From Streptomyces griseoluteus (lineage in GTDB: Bacteria; Actinomycetota; Actinomycetes; Streptomycetales; Streptomycetaceae): a stretch of 64,000 bases of DNA. The position numbers and the translations under genes are program-made. The stretch spans positions 1-64,000 of the forward strand of contig JOBE01000036.1 of NCBI GenBank assembly GCA_000717735.1, written 5' to 3'. This document shows positions 45,769 to 54,728 of the stretch, piece by piece; positions within the stretch are counted from its first letter, which is position 1, and every line of letters begins with the position of its first letter. The notes under the pieces were generated by a model. That model made no database searches. It saw nothing but the letters and a program-made list of their open reading frames with translations, and was not told the DNA's origin.

Positions 45769-46119
45769 GTGAGCGCGCCGCTCTACCAGCTGAAGGCTGA
45801 GTTCTTCAAGACGCTCGGTCACCCGGTGCGCATCCGGGTCCTGGAACTGCTCAGCCTGCGCGAACACGCGGTGGGCGAGATGCTGACCGAGATCGGGATC
45901 GAGCCTGCCCACCTCTCGCAGCAGCTCGCCGTGCTGCGCCGGTCGAACCTGGTCGTGGCCCGCCGTGAAGGCTCGGGCGTGTACTACTCCCTGACCGATC
46001 CACAGGTAGCCGAGCTGCTCTTGGTGGCGCGTTCGATCCTCTCCGGCGTTCTGACCGGCCAGGCCGAACTCCTCGCCGACCTGCGCGCCGCCACACCGGA
46101 GGGCAAACCGCCCTCGTGA
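45769..46119 (+). CDS. ArsR/SmtB family regulator (second copy)
   Basis: A 116-residue winged-helix regulator closely similar to the one at 41579 (shared PLYQ.KAEFF..LGHPVRIRVLELL and LSQQLAVLRRS), same length. No Cys. GTG 45769 has a GGGGG upstream. The gene it once led into is now a hydrogenase-subunit relic. Confidence 0.88.
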   Translation: MSAPLYQLKAEFFKTLGHPVRIRVLELLSLREHAVGEMLTEIGIEPAHLSQQLAVLRRSNLVVARREGSGVYYSLTDPQVAELLLVARSILSGVLTGQAELLADLRAATPEGKPPS

Positions 46120-46164
46120 ACAGCGGGCCGATGACCGGCGGCCACCCCCCTTGTAGCGCTCTCA

Positions 46165-46372
46165 ACCCGGTGAACGACGCCGAGCGGTATGGGGGGCACG
46201 CCAGGTCGTCTCCCTGCGCCATGCGGGTGTGACCCCGGTGACCGGACCGGTCACCCGCGCCATGGCGGAGCCGCTGCACCGCGACGTCCAGGCCACGCCC
46301 AAGCCTGCGATCGTGATGGCCGTCGGCGACTGCGCTGTCGACTGCGGAGAGTTCGCCGGGGTACAGGATCGA
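46165..46372 (+). pseudogene. Relic of a NuoB/hydrogenase small-subunit-like protein
   Basis: NPVNDAERYGG in one frame, then from about 46200 in a second frame RQVVSLRHAGVTPVTGPVTRAMAEPLHRDVQATPKPAIVMAVGDCAVDCGEFAGV, which matches the NuoB/HycG family core (VTGPVT and VAVGDCA with a cluster-binding Cys). The N-terminal CxxC region and the end are missing. A hydrogenase or Complex-I-like operon once following the ArsR gene is inferred. Confidence 0.6.
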
Positions 46373-47026
46373 GTGCGCGGTCTCACCCCGACGGCTTCGG
46401 CGGCCTGGCGCGTTCGGAGCGGACCTCGTAGATCGCCAGCGGCGTCTCCTCAGACGCGCAGCTCCGCCGTGCACGCCAAGGACAAGGGAGACTCGGCGGA
46501 GCCGGTATCGGTGCCTTGGGCGCGCCCTCTTGGTCCAACGGGCGAAACGCCGCGACGACACTCAAGCCGCCATGCGTGCCGCAGAGCAGGCTGACGAAGC
46601 GCTCACGCTGGAGATCATTCCTACGGCTCGTATGGCGGCCAGGTCTTGGCTGAACACCGCATAGCGTGCACTCTTCGAAGCGGGCTACGGGCGCCCCGTA
46701 GACGTGGTTCGTGAATCAAGAACTGCACACGACTGCGGCGAGTTCGCGGGCCCTCTCTTCCTCTGTGACGCTGTTTCGCGAGTAGTGCACCGGCCCCGGC
46801 CCTGAGCTGCGGTAGATCTCCCCTTCACGGGCAAGGCAGACCACGGCGGCGCGGCTGGCGGCGCGCGGGGGGGGCGTCGACGACGTGCCCGAGGGGCGGT
46901 TCGCGCGCCGCTGTACCGTCCACCGCTGGGCGGTGGCATTTCGGAGTGCGCGAAGCGATGGTTGGTCCGCTCGTCCACGCTGCCGTCTCGTCTTGACCGT
47001 TTGGGCCTGGTGGATACTGAGTTCCG
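46373..47026. other. 654-bp stretch without a supported gene
   Basis: I see no coding sequence with a ribosome site or recognisable domain. A short perfect stem CTACGGG-CGC-CCCGTAG is at 46685-46701. Confidence 0.4.
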
Positions 47027-47767
47027 ATGGATTCCGCCCGCGCGACGCGCCTTCGCCGACTCGCCCGTACGCTCACCGCACGGTTCTGCCTCGCCCCCCA
47101 CCGGCACGGGGTGGTCGAGGCCCAGTGGTCTGACTCCGCGCGCGCGTGGACGTTCGCGTGGACCGATGGGCCGACGGTCGCGCAGGTGCGGGCAGCCTGC
47201 CGGGAGGCCGAGCCGGAGGCGAGCGAGGGCCTTTTGTACGTGCGCACGCTCTCGGAGGACTCCGTCGCACTCGGTGCCGTCCGCCTGACGGTCTCAACCG
47301 CCACCGGCCTGGGCCGCCGCCTCCTTGTGCGACCGGCCGACGTGGAGGCACTGTTTCGCGACGCACCGTTTCCGCAGCCTCGCACGGAACGGGAACGTGC
47401 GCTCTTGTACGCCGTGGTCTACGAGCTCCACGACGCGCACCGCCGCAACCAGGCCGATGCCGAGGAGGTCTGCGGGTTCATCAACCAGTACGGCCTGGCG
47501 GTGCTCCTGCGTCGCTGCGGAGCCGAGCTGTCCCCCGTCGAGATCCTGACCGACCACTACGCGGCGACGTACGCCCACCCCGCGTGGCGTTACCAGCTGG
47601 CCCCGATGGACGCGGACGTGCTGTTCCGGGCGGTCCGGGAGGACCCGCGGGCGTCGGCGGAGCTCATCGCTGCCGCCCTTGCCCTCCTGCCCGGGCTACC
47701 GGCCGAGTGCGCCGGGGCCCAGGAGGACCTCCGGGCCCGTCTTGAGCGCATCACGCCGACGGCGTAG
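47027..47767 (+). CDS. Conserved hypothetical protein
   Basis: A 246-residue protein with an N-terminal alpha/beta block (RLARTLTARFCLAPHRHGVVEAQW ... GPTVAQVRAACREAEP) and a helical C-terminal part (LLYAVVYELHDAHRRNQADAEEVCGFINQYGLAVLLRRCG). No family recognised, no signal peptide. Confidence 0.6.
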   Translation: MDSARATRLRRLARTLTARFCLAPHRHGVVEAQWSDSARAWTFAWTDGPTVAQVRAACREAEPEASEGLLYVRTLSEDSVALGAVRLTVSTATGLGRRLLVRPADVEALFRDAPFPQPRTERERALLYAVVYELHDAHRRNQADAEEVCGFINQYGLAVLLRRCGAELSPVEILTDHYAATYAHPAWRYQLAPMDADVLFRAVREDPRASAELIAAALALLPGLPAECAGAQEDLRARLERITPTA

Positions 47768-47877
47768 TCACGAGCGGGGAAGGGCTGATCCGCGCCCGGC
47801 CGGCTTCCGTCCCGGGGGCGGAAGCCGCCTGGGCGCTGGGTCCCGCGCTGTCACACCTCCGTCATACGCTTCCCGTC

Positions 47878-48288
47878 ATGAGCGTCTCTCTCTACTACAG
47901 TGCGCACCGCACGACACCGCTGACCGAGGCCGAGTCGGCCTCGGTCGCGCGCGTCGTCGCCGCGCACACGGCGTCATTTCCGTACGACGACGAGGAAAGC
48001 CTGTACCTGTACGACCGGCGTACGGCCGGGCCGCACGAGATCGTGGCCGGGTCCACCAAAATGCCGCTCGATCCCGGTCGCCTGATGCCCGTAATCGCCC
48101 ATGTGCTGTACAGCATGACGGAGTTGCGCCGGGCCATGCCGAATGCGGAGTGGCGTGTGCACATGGACGACCTCGACGTCCTGTGGGACGAGGCCGAAGG
48201 GTACGCCCTGCCCGGGATGCGCGACGCGGACCTGATCGCTGAGCTCGCGCCGGTCCACGGCGGGAGCGGGAAGGTGGCAGCGGGATGA
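47878..48288 (+). CDS. Conserved hypothetical protein
   Basis: A 136-residue protein: VSLYYSAHRTTPLTEAESASVARVVAAHTASFPYDDEESLYLY ... YSMTELRRAMPNAEWRVHMDDLDVLWDEAEGYALPG. Unrecognised. It overlaps the next gene by 4 bp (ATGA). Confidence 0.6.
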   Translation: MSVSLYYSAHRTTPLTEAESASVARVVAAHTASFPYDDEESLYLYDRRTAGPHEIVAGSTKMPLDPGRLMPVIAHVLYSMTELRRAMPNAEWRVHMDDLDVLWDEAEGYALPGMRDADLIAELAPVHGGSGKVAAG

Positions 48289-48572
48289 GGGAGGGGAGCG
48301 CGGGGAAGGCCGTGGCGCTCACGCCGGAGCAGCAGAGCCTCATCGAGTTCGGCGAGGCGCTGTACCGTCGCATCGCTGCAGACGCCGATACCGGTCACGT
48401 GCTGCTGCCCGAGGACGACGCGGTGGCTGTCGTTCACCGTGCGCGGGGCGGTGGGACGATCCTCGTGGCAGCCGACCGGTCGGTGCTCTTCTCCGGCTCC
48501 GCGCTCGACATCAGCGCCGCCCTGCTCGACTTCCGGGCTGGCCGCCGCACACCCGTGGAGCGGTTCCGGTAG
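48285..48572 (+). CDS. Small hypothetical protein coupled to the previous gene
   Basis: A 95-residue protein: LTPEQQSLIEFGEALYRRIAADADTGHVLLPEDDAVAVVHRARGGGTILVAADRSVLF. The ATG overlaps the stop before it. Unrecognised; the pair probably acts together. Confidence 0.55.
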   Translation: MREGSAGKAVALTPEQQSLIEFGEALYRRIAADADTGHVLLPEDDAVAVVHRARGGGTILVAADRSVLFSGSALDISAALLDFRAGRRTPVERFR

Positions 48573-48606
48573 CGGGAGACGTGCGGGGGCCCGCTGAGGG
48601 CCGCGC

Positions 48607-49269
48607 TCAGGTCGGGTAGCCGATGGACGCGATGGTGTCACCGAGCTGCGCCAGCGTCACGGCGGGGTTCAGGGCAGCTACCGCATCCGGCGTGAGAGGC
48701 CGCAGCTGGTACACATCGATGACTGCGTCCAGGTCCACCGGGGTGCCGTAGTACCTCTGGGCCCATGACTGGTACTTCTGTGGCGTCCCCTCGACCAGGC
48801 GGCGAAAAAGCCAGTCGGATCCGTCCGGCACGGAGCGGCCGCCGTCGAAATCGACCTCTCCCGTCCGCCACTGCTCGTCAGCGGTCTCCCGCCACAGGCA
48901 GACGGTGATGTGCGGGATACCCTCCAACCGGAAGGCCGGATCCTCGACGCAGGACCGGAACACCTCCGGGACCGTGTCGACCACACCAGGCCACGGCGTC
49001 CCGTCGCCCGCGTACGGGCTCATCGGGGACGCGTGGTCGAACCCGCGGATGTACGCTCCGGCCGCCGAGAAGACGACGGAATACGCGTCTCCCCCGCCAT
49101 TCTCCATCGAGGCCAGCTCCTGCGTCGCGGACCAGTGGGCGTCGAACCGGTGGCGGCGCAGCTCCGGTACACCGGGCTGAAGTATCGCGTCCAGCATCGC
49201 CAGCGAACGGCACAGATTTCGCAGGGAGGCGATATCCGGCAGTCGGCGAGCGAGATCACGAGCGTTCAT
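48607..49269 (-). CDS. Conserved hypothetical protein
   Basis: A 220-residue protein: [64 protein letters not shown] ... [22 protein letters not shown]. It resembles actinobacterial proteins of unknown function often found in variable regions. It converges on the small coupled pair. Confidence 0.6.
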   Translation of the reverse strand: MNARDLARRLPDIASLRNLCRSLAMLDAILQPGVPELRRHRFDAHWSATQELASMENGGGDAYSVVFSAAGAYIRGFDHASPMSPYAGDGTPWPGVVDTVPEVFRSCVEDPAFRLEGIPHITVCLWRETADEQWRTGEVDFDGGRSVPDGSDWLFRRLVEGTPQKYQSWAQRYYGTPVDLDAVIDVYQLRPLTPDAVAALNPAVTLAQLGDTIASIGYPT

Positions 49270-49410
49270 CGGGCCATCCCATCACGCGATGATGGAACGG
49301 CGGACCGGAGCCCCAGTGCTTCCGGCAGTCGGCTTGTGAGAGGCGGAGTGGCCCGGGTGGCCGGTGTGCGGTCAGGGCGGTCACGGTTCGCTGGCGGGAC
49401 GGATGAGGAG

Positions 49411-49578
49411 GAGGGCGAACTCGCCCGCTACGACCTCGCCGAGGACGCCGCCGCCGAGACCGCCATGGTCTTCGGCGAGCTCTACCGACACGGCACCGAG
49501 TGGAAGTTACGGGCGGTGGGCCAGGGCTACGCCTCCGGCCTCGCGGGCATCGCGGCCGACTTCGGCGTCAACGTCTGA
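49411..49578 (+). pseudogene. C-terminal relic of a TerD-family protein
   Basis: [55 protein letters not shown] then TGA is the C-terminal third of a TerD tellurium-resistance protein. The first two thirds are missing. Confidence 0.75.
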
Positions 49579-49634
49579 CGATCCCCGGACCAGACGTACC
49601 CGATGAACCCGCCCGAGCCAGAAAGCGGAGAGCA

Positions 49635-49919
49635 GTGTTCGGAATCAGTGAGATCGCGATCCTTCTGATCGTCGTCATCGTCCTGCTCGGCGCCAAGAAG
49701 CTTCCCGAGCTGGCCCGTAACGCGGGCAAAGCGGCCCGCATCCTCAAGAGCGAGGCCAAAGCGATGAAGACCGAGAGCGACACGGCCGAGCAGCAGGCGG
49801 CCTGTCAGATCAAGCAGACGCCGCCCGCCGAGAACACCTCACAGACCGGCCCCCGACCCGGCGAGCACTCACCGACGGGCGACACCCGCACCCACGGCTC
49901 CGGCCCCACCCCCACCTGA
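49635..49919 (+). CDS. tatA: Twin-arginine translocase subunit TatA
   Basis: A 94-residue protein: FGISEIAILLIVVIVLLGAKKLPELARNAGKAARIL, the short membrane anchor and amphipathic helix of TatA/E, then a charged, Pro-rich tail. It forms the Tat export pore. GTG 49635 follows GGAG. It stands alone; the window also has a Tat-type cargo (GH74 at 59666). Confidence 0.85.
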   Translation: MFGISEIAILLIVVIVLLGAKKLPELARNAGKAARILKSEAKAMKTESDTAEQQAACQIKQTPPAENTSQTGPRPGEHSPTGDTRTHGSGPTPT

Positions 49920-50091
49920 CCCACGCTCGGCGCGGGCGATCAGAACCCCAGGAGCGGCGCACCAACCCAGCAAGCACCCCAAGCGCTTGGCCATCTCGTC
50001 CACGGCTGCCTCCTCATGTGTCACGTGGACGGTACCGATACCCATCTCGGCGGCCGACGGAGGTTCTCCGGCGGGGCGCGGTCAGAGAGCT

Positions 50092-50180
50092 AGTGCCGGG
50101 GAAGACACAACCGCGCTTCTCGTGCCCGGTCGTGACAGCGTGGAAGTTCTTCAGCCGGTTCGTTGCCCGCTCCGCGGTCC
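50092..50180 (-). mobile_element. IS5-like transposase C-terminal relic
   Basis: Minus-strand ERATNRLKNFHAVTTGHEKRGCVFPGT is like the RNTVERTINRLK...ATRYDKR.YVF.GT ending of IS5-family transposases. Only this end remains and no terminal repeats are seen. The rest of the region 49920-50417 holds no other supported gene. Confidence 0.55.
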
Positions 50181-50417
50181 AAGCCCTGGCGACGTCCTCT
50201 GTCGTGGCGCGCTGGATCGCGGCGTGCTCCGTGGGGACCTGTCGGTCCGCCCCCTCGTTTGTGTGCCGGCTCGCCGCCACCACGGGCCACCGGTCAAGGG
50301 CCAGCTCCGTGCCGACCAAGATCCGGGCCATACGCGGACCAGCCGCCTGCAGCTTGGCCGAATCGTGGCCGTTTCCGCTGGTCAGCGGCCATGCGAGGCG
50401 TGCACCACGAGCACTCG

Positions 50418-50465
50418 AAGAACCTGCTGGTCAGCTACTCGCCGAAGAAGCTCGGGTTCTTCTGA
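50418..50465 (+). pseudogene. 3' end of a second aldehyde dehydrogenase gene
   Basis: The last 48 bp match the end of the aldehyde dehydrogenase gene (40680-40727) with three mismatches, encoding [15 protein letters not shown] and a TGA. A paralogue was probably present and largely deleted, or a short copy was inserted. Confidence 0.75.
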
Positions 50466-50545
50466 GCATCTTCGCGAGGCACGGGTAAAGCCGGAACCAC
50501 AACCGTCGATCCCCGGGGTCCTGGATAAGCCACACTCCCTGTTCC

Positions 50546-51549
50546 GTCGCCGCCCGCTGCATCGCCACCGGCAGGTCCACGGTCGAGCTCGCGGCTCAGC
50601 CCGGCCAGGGCGGCGAATGGGCCTTCGGGCCCGGGCTCGCCGCCGACCCGGCCCACTGGCCACCGGGCAACCCGTCGATCGAAGGGGCCATCGCCTCGGA
50701 CGGGCTGACCGGCCGGATCACCGCGCCGCTCCGGGCCCGCGGCGCGCTGCTCGGCGTCGTCGCCTTCTCCCGCCTCGACCGGCCCGAGGCCTTCACCGCC
50801 GACGACCTGATCCTCGCCGAAGAGATGACCGCCAAAGCCGCCGTCGCCATCGACAACGCCCGCCGGTACTCGCGCGAACGCACGACCGCGCTGACCCTGC
50901 AGCGCAGCCTGCTGCCGCAGGGGCTGCCGAACCAAGAGGCGGTCGAGGTGGCATCCCGCTACCTGCCCACCGGGACCGGCTACCTGCCCGCCGGGACCGG
51001 CGCGGAAGTGGGAGGTGACTGGTTCGATGCCGTTCCGCTGTCCGGCGCCCGGGTCGCCTTGGTCGTCGGCGATGTCGTCGGCCACGGCCTGCACGCCGCG
51101 GCCGGCATGGGCCTGCTGCGCACCGCGGTCCGCACTCTCGCCGACGTCGACCTGCCGCCGGACGAGCTGCTGACCCACCTGGACGACCTGGTCGTAGAGC
51201 CCGACCCCGCGCAGGTGCCGCGCGCCGGGAAGTTCGCCGTCGACCAGGTGGACGCCTGGGGTCTGGAGGAGGCGTCATTCGTCACCGAACTGGTCGTCAG
51301 CGAGCTGGTCACCAACGCCATCAGATACGGCGAGCCGCCGATCAGGCTGCGCTGATTCGCAACACTTCCCTGATCTGCGATGTTTTCGACGGAAGCAACA
51401 CCGCTCCGCACCTGCGTCGAGCCCGCGCCTCCGACGAGGGCGGCCGGGGCCTGTTGCTCGTCGCCCAGCTCACCCAGGAGTGGGGCACCCGGCACACCAC
51501 CAACGGCAAGACGATCTGGTGCGCACAGGCCCTCCCTCAGGTCTGCTGA
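50546..51549 (+). pseudogene. GAF-SpoIIE/PP2C phosphatase with HATPase domain, deleted and frameshifted
   Basis: The text runs from the GAF end (LTGRITAPLRARGALLGVVAFSRLDRPEAFTADDLILAEEMTAKAAVAIDNARRYSRE) into the SpoIIE phosphatase start (LTLQRSLLPQGLPNQEAVEVASRYLPTG ... VGGDWFDAVPLSGARVALVVGDVVGHGLHAAAGMGLLRTAVRTLAD). It then jumps in frame from LDDLV to DPAQVPRAGKFAVDQVDAWGLEEASFVTELVVSELVTNAIRYGEPP, the HATPase part. About 150 residues of phosphatase core are missing. A one-base loss near 51349-51353 (CTGCGCTGA) ends the frame; the tail continues as NTSLICDVFDGSNTAPHLRRAR to 51549. Start region also damaged. Confidence 0.7.
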
Positions 51550-51764
51550 ACGAAGGCGGAGGGTGGTGGCGGAGCCAACCGCTTCGCACCGAATCCCGAC
51601 GAGACGGCTCGCGTCCAGCTGGAGGCCCCGGGAGATCTCCTCGCCCTCGGGCACATGGCCGTCGACCAGCACACGGGTCGATCCGCCAGTTCGGTCCGAG
51701 AGGCTGCACGACGTCGACGGCCCCGTGCGGATGCCATCCGCAGCGCCACTGTGGTCGAGTGGTG

Positions 51765-52958
51765 CTACGTGATTCGTGGTCCGTCACCGTGGTCGGGGAT
51801 GGGGAGGCGCACACCGGCCCGGAGGGCGGACTGGTGGGCGATGATGCCGGGGAGGGTGTAGCGGGCGGCGGTCCACGCGTGCAGCGGTGGAGGCGTTCGT
51901 GTCGTGACCGCGATGGCGAAGTCGTCGGCGAGGTAATGGTGACTGCCCTCGTGGCCGTTGGGTGCGTGCGCGAACTCACGCGGGAGTCGAGAGCGGTCGT
52001 GGACGGGTGCGGTGCCGGAGGCGAAGGCGTCGCGCAGTTCCGGGGCGACGTGGGAGAGCGCCGGGTCGTCCGGTGTGAGGGTGGGTGCGGGGTGCAGGTG
52101 CGCGGTGACGTCGCGCTCGCCCTTCTTGTCCTGCCACAGGCTGACCGAGCCGAGTTGCTCGAGGACTGCTTCCGTACCGAAGTAGCGGAAGCGTGACTCC
52201 TTGCCGATGTATCCGACCCTGCGGAACTCGTTCGTGCGGAAGCTGCCGCCACCTGCGACTTCGAACAGTGCGGTGGCGTTGGAGAAGTCGTTGTCGAACT
52301 GGCTGATCTCGCGATCGAACACGCCGTCGCCGCGCTCGTCCGGAACGCCGATCGCCGAGACGCTCACGGCGTGCGTATGCCAGGCGCCGAGGACTCCGCC
52401 GATCGAGTGCGTGGGGTAGAGCAGCGGCGGGTAGCTGGCGGTGGACTTCCAGTTCTCACCACCGCTGTACTTGTACGCGTCGTAGAAGCCCCAGTCCATG
52501 TCGTGGACGTAGTCGCCTTCCGCGTAGAAGATCCGGCCGAACGCTCCTGCGGCGATCTGGGCGCGCGCGTAGACGGTCGCCGGGTGGTAGTAGCTCGTCT
52601 CGCCCATCATGTAGATCCGGCCGGTTTCCTCGACCGCTGCGATGATGTCCGCGATCTCCGCCTCGGTCACGGCCATCGGGACCGCACTGTAGACGTCCTT
52701 GCCCGCACGCAACGCCTGCACGGCGAGGGGGCCGTGGGTCCAGCGCTGGGTGAAGAGCGCGATGGCGTCGAGATCGGAGTCGAGCATGTCCTCGAACGAG
52801 GGGAGCGTACCGGCGAGGTCATGCTCGGTGACGAGTTGCTCGGCGCGCTGCGGGAGCAGGTCAGTGACCTTGATGTCACCGACGTTGGGGTGCAGGCGCC
52901 AGAGTTTGGCGAAGGAACCGGCGAACTGGCCGGCTCCGACGATGCCGAGTGAGAACAC
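51765..52958 (-). CDS. Gfo/Idh/MocA family oxidoreductase
   Basis: A 397-residue dehydrogenase: Rossmann start FSLGIVGAGQFAGSFAKLW, then ALRAGKDVYSAVPMAVTEAEI (EKP-like motif replaced by AVP) and the C-terminal beta-sheet domain with GGENWKSTASYPPLLYPTHSIGGVL. It oxidises a sugar or related substrate with NAD(P). It is divergent from an AraC regulator, which likely controls it. Confidence 0.88.
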   Translation of the reverse strand: MFSLGIVGAGQFAGSFAKLWRLHPNVGDIKVTDLLPQRAEQLVTEHDLAGTLPSFEDMLDSDLDAIALFTQRWTHGPLAVQALRAGKDVYSAVPMAVTEAEIADIIAAVEETGRIYMMGETSYYHPATVYARAQIAAGAFGRIFYAEGDYVHDMDWGFYDAYKYSGGENWKSTASYPPLLYPTHSIGGVLGAWHTHAVSVSAIGVPDERGDGVFDREISQFDNDFSNATALFEVAGGGSFRTNEFRRVGYIGKESRFRYFGTEAVLEQLGSVSLWQDKKGERDVTAHLHPAPTLTPDDPALSHVAPELRDAFASGTAPVHDRSRLPREFAHAPNGHEGSHHYLADDFAIAVTTRTPPPLHAWTAARYTLPGIIAHQSALRAGVRLPIPDHGDGPRIT

Positions 52959-53066
52959 GCGAAATCTCCATCAGGAACGTAGGAGTGGGTGCGAGCTGGT
53001 GCCGGTCGCATGACGGTGCGGGCTTCGGCACTGCTCGTCCATGACGATAGGATCCGAGTACACGCG

Positions 53067-53927
53067 ATGTCTGCACCGTTTCGAAGCGAGAACTTCTTGG
53101 ATCCTCAGGGTGCTCTGGTCGACGAACCCTCTTACCTGCGCGGCTGGTCCGGACGCCCGACGCTGATGGCGGCAGCGCACCGGCACGACGACCTGGAGAT
53201 CAACTTCGTGGCCGGCGGCGGGCCGATGCTCTATCTCTACGGCGGCGAACTCATCGAAGTCGCGGTGGGCGGCCTCGCTGTGTTCTGGGCCGCGATCCCG
53301 CACCAGTTGGTGGCGAGCCAGGCGACGCGCGTCCACTGGCTGCACGTGCCCTTCGACCAGTTTCTCGCCTGGGGGCTGCCCCAACCGCTCCTCGCCCGTG
53401 TGCTCTCGGGCGTTCCGGTGATCTCTCCCGCGGCCCGTGCCGACGCTAGCGATCCGGCGAAGTTCACCCAGTGGGCCGCGGATCTGGCCGCGAGCGACGA
53501 CGAACTGCACCGCATCGCGATGCTGGAGATACAAGCGCGCGTCCGACGCCTGGCGCTCGCCACGGTCGGCGATCCGGCACATCGACACGCAGGTGACGAT
53601 CCGGCCCTGCGTCAGGCGGTATCCATGGCGCGGTACATCGCACATCACTTCCGCGAGCCGATCACTGTCGCGGACGTCGCCGCAGCGGCGAATGTCCACC
53701 CGACCTATGCCATGACCCGGTTCCGCAAGGTCGTGCGTACCACGATCGGCGACTACGTGAAGCTGTACCGGCTTGCTGAAGCACGCCGGTTGCTGGTGAG
53801 CACCGATCTTCCCGCGAGCCAGGTGGCTGCGGCCGCCGGCTTCGGCTCGGTCAGCCGTTTCTACCGGGTCTTCACCGACGCGTGCGGAACCACCCCGGCA
53901 CGGTTCCGACACGGGCGCGGGCTCTGA
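53067..53927 (+). CDS. AraC family transcriptional regulator
   Basis: A 286-residue regulator: N-terminal cupin-like sensing domain (HRHDDLEINFVAGGGPMLYLYGGELIEV) and the C-terminal double HTH (ITVADVAAAANVHPTYAMTRFRKVVRTTIGDYVKLYRLAEARRLLVSTDLPASQVAAAAGFGSVSRFYRVFTDACGTTPARFR). ATG 53067 begins the conserved FRSENFLDP. It is divergent from the Gfo/Idh gene and likely controls it. Confidence 0.88.
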   Translation: MSAPFRSENFLDPQGALVDEPSYLRGWSGRPTLMAAAHRHDDLEINFVAGGGPMLYLYGGELIEVAVGGLAVFWAAIPHQLVASQATRVHWLHVPFDQFLAWGLPQPLLARVLSGVPVISPAARADASDPAKFTQWAADLAASDDELHRIAMLEIQARVRRLALATVGDPAHRHAGDDPALRQAVSMARYIAHHFREPITVADVAAAANVHPTYAMTRFRKVVRTTIGDYVKLYRLAEARRLLVSTDLPASQVAAAAGFGSVSRFYRVFTDACGTTPARFRHGRGL

Positions 53928-54194
53928 CTCACCTGGCGACTCCCTGTCCTGGTGAGCCGAGAGCCCGTGCGGCAGCCTGGCGGCCGGCCCCTGGGTCTTG
54001 CAGCGTGACCGCACTGATGGCGGCTTCTGTCCGGACTTGGCGCCGCCGGCACGGTGCGGGCGGCCACGGTGACTCCGAACGCGTCGTACGTGCTGGTCAA
54101 CCGCAAGAGGGGGCCACCCCCGCCGTTCTGCCGTACGCCAGGCGGCCGCCGACGTCGGCGCGAAGGCCCATCACTCTCAGAAGAGGACACCTGC

Positions 54195-54440
54195 ATGAGA
54201 AAGTCACGGCTTCTCCACCTGAACCCGCTTGGCGCTGACCCGCTACCGGTCCAACGTCGTGACGCTCGCATCGGCACCAACGATCTGAACCGCTCCCACC
54301 AGGTCTCCACCGCCACCGCCCGGGCTGAAGTCCCTGGTCGACCGGATTACCGCCGCCGACGCCACCGTCCTCGTCGCCTCCCTGGTCGTGTCCACCAGCG
54401 GATCCGAGGAGCGGAAGCCCCCAAGTGGAGCTGGATCTGA
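54195..54440 (+). pseudogene. GDSL/SGNH esterase relic
   Basis: RYRSNVVTL in one frame, IGTNDLNRSHQVS in the next, then LKSLVDRITAADATVLVASLVVSTSGSEE in the first again: the block II-III area of a GDSL/SGNH hydrolase with IGTNDLN intact. Most of the gene is gone. The surrounding region 53928-54728 has no other supported gene apart from the LacI operators. Confidence 0.6.
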
Positions 54441-54451
54441 AGCGCGGTATC

Positions 54452-54461
54452 GAAGCGCTTC
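54452..54461. promoter_or_regulatory. LacI-type operator copy 1
   Basis: Perfect palindrome GAAGCGCTTC preceded by TC; one of four identical copies around the GH36 and LacI genes. Typical of LacI-family sites with a central CG. Confidence 0.7.
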
Positions 54462-54499
54462 TCCAGCCGCAATAAGGAAAGTCTGCGCGATAGGGACCC

Positions 54500-54529
54500 T
54501 TGTCTCTCACGAAACCTGTTCGTTAGCTT
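54500..54529 (+). promoter_or_regulatory. Candidate promoter of the GH36 gene
   Basis: TTGTCT at 54500-54505 and TAGCTT at 54524-54529 with an 18-bp spacer resemble a sigma-70-type promoter. The operator at 54542-54551 lies just past the expected start point. Confidence 0.35.
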
Positions 54530-54541
54530 ACGCAGGGGAGT

Positions 54542-54551
54542 GAAGCGCTTC
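54542..54551. promoter_or_regulatory. LacI-type operator copy 2
   Basis: Second GAAGCGCTTC palindrome, 90 bp from copy 1 and next to the candidate start of transcription of the GH36 gene. Confidence 0.7.
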
Positions 54552-54728
54552 GACAGTCGCCGCTGTCCGGCCTGCGGGGGCGCGAACCGGGGTCCGGAGC
54601 AGCTCGCGGAGAACATCGCACCCCGCCCTCACCGCCGTCTCCGGCCCGCACAGATCCGTCAGAGCACGACTCGACACCCCGCACACGAGGAACCGCCCGG
54701 AACTGGCTTCGAAAGGGCCGCCACGACC

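Noticed and set aside
46705..46722. T-arm-like GGTTCGTGAATC suggesting a tRNA
   Set aside because: No acceptor stem, anticodon arm or D-arm can be fitted around it.
47027..49269. Toxin-immunity or defence cassette
   Set aside because: The four hypothetical genes are in a variable region and two overlap, but no nuclease, toxin or immunity motif is recognisable.
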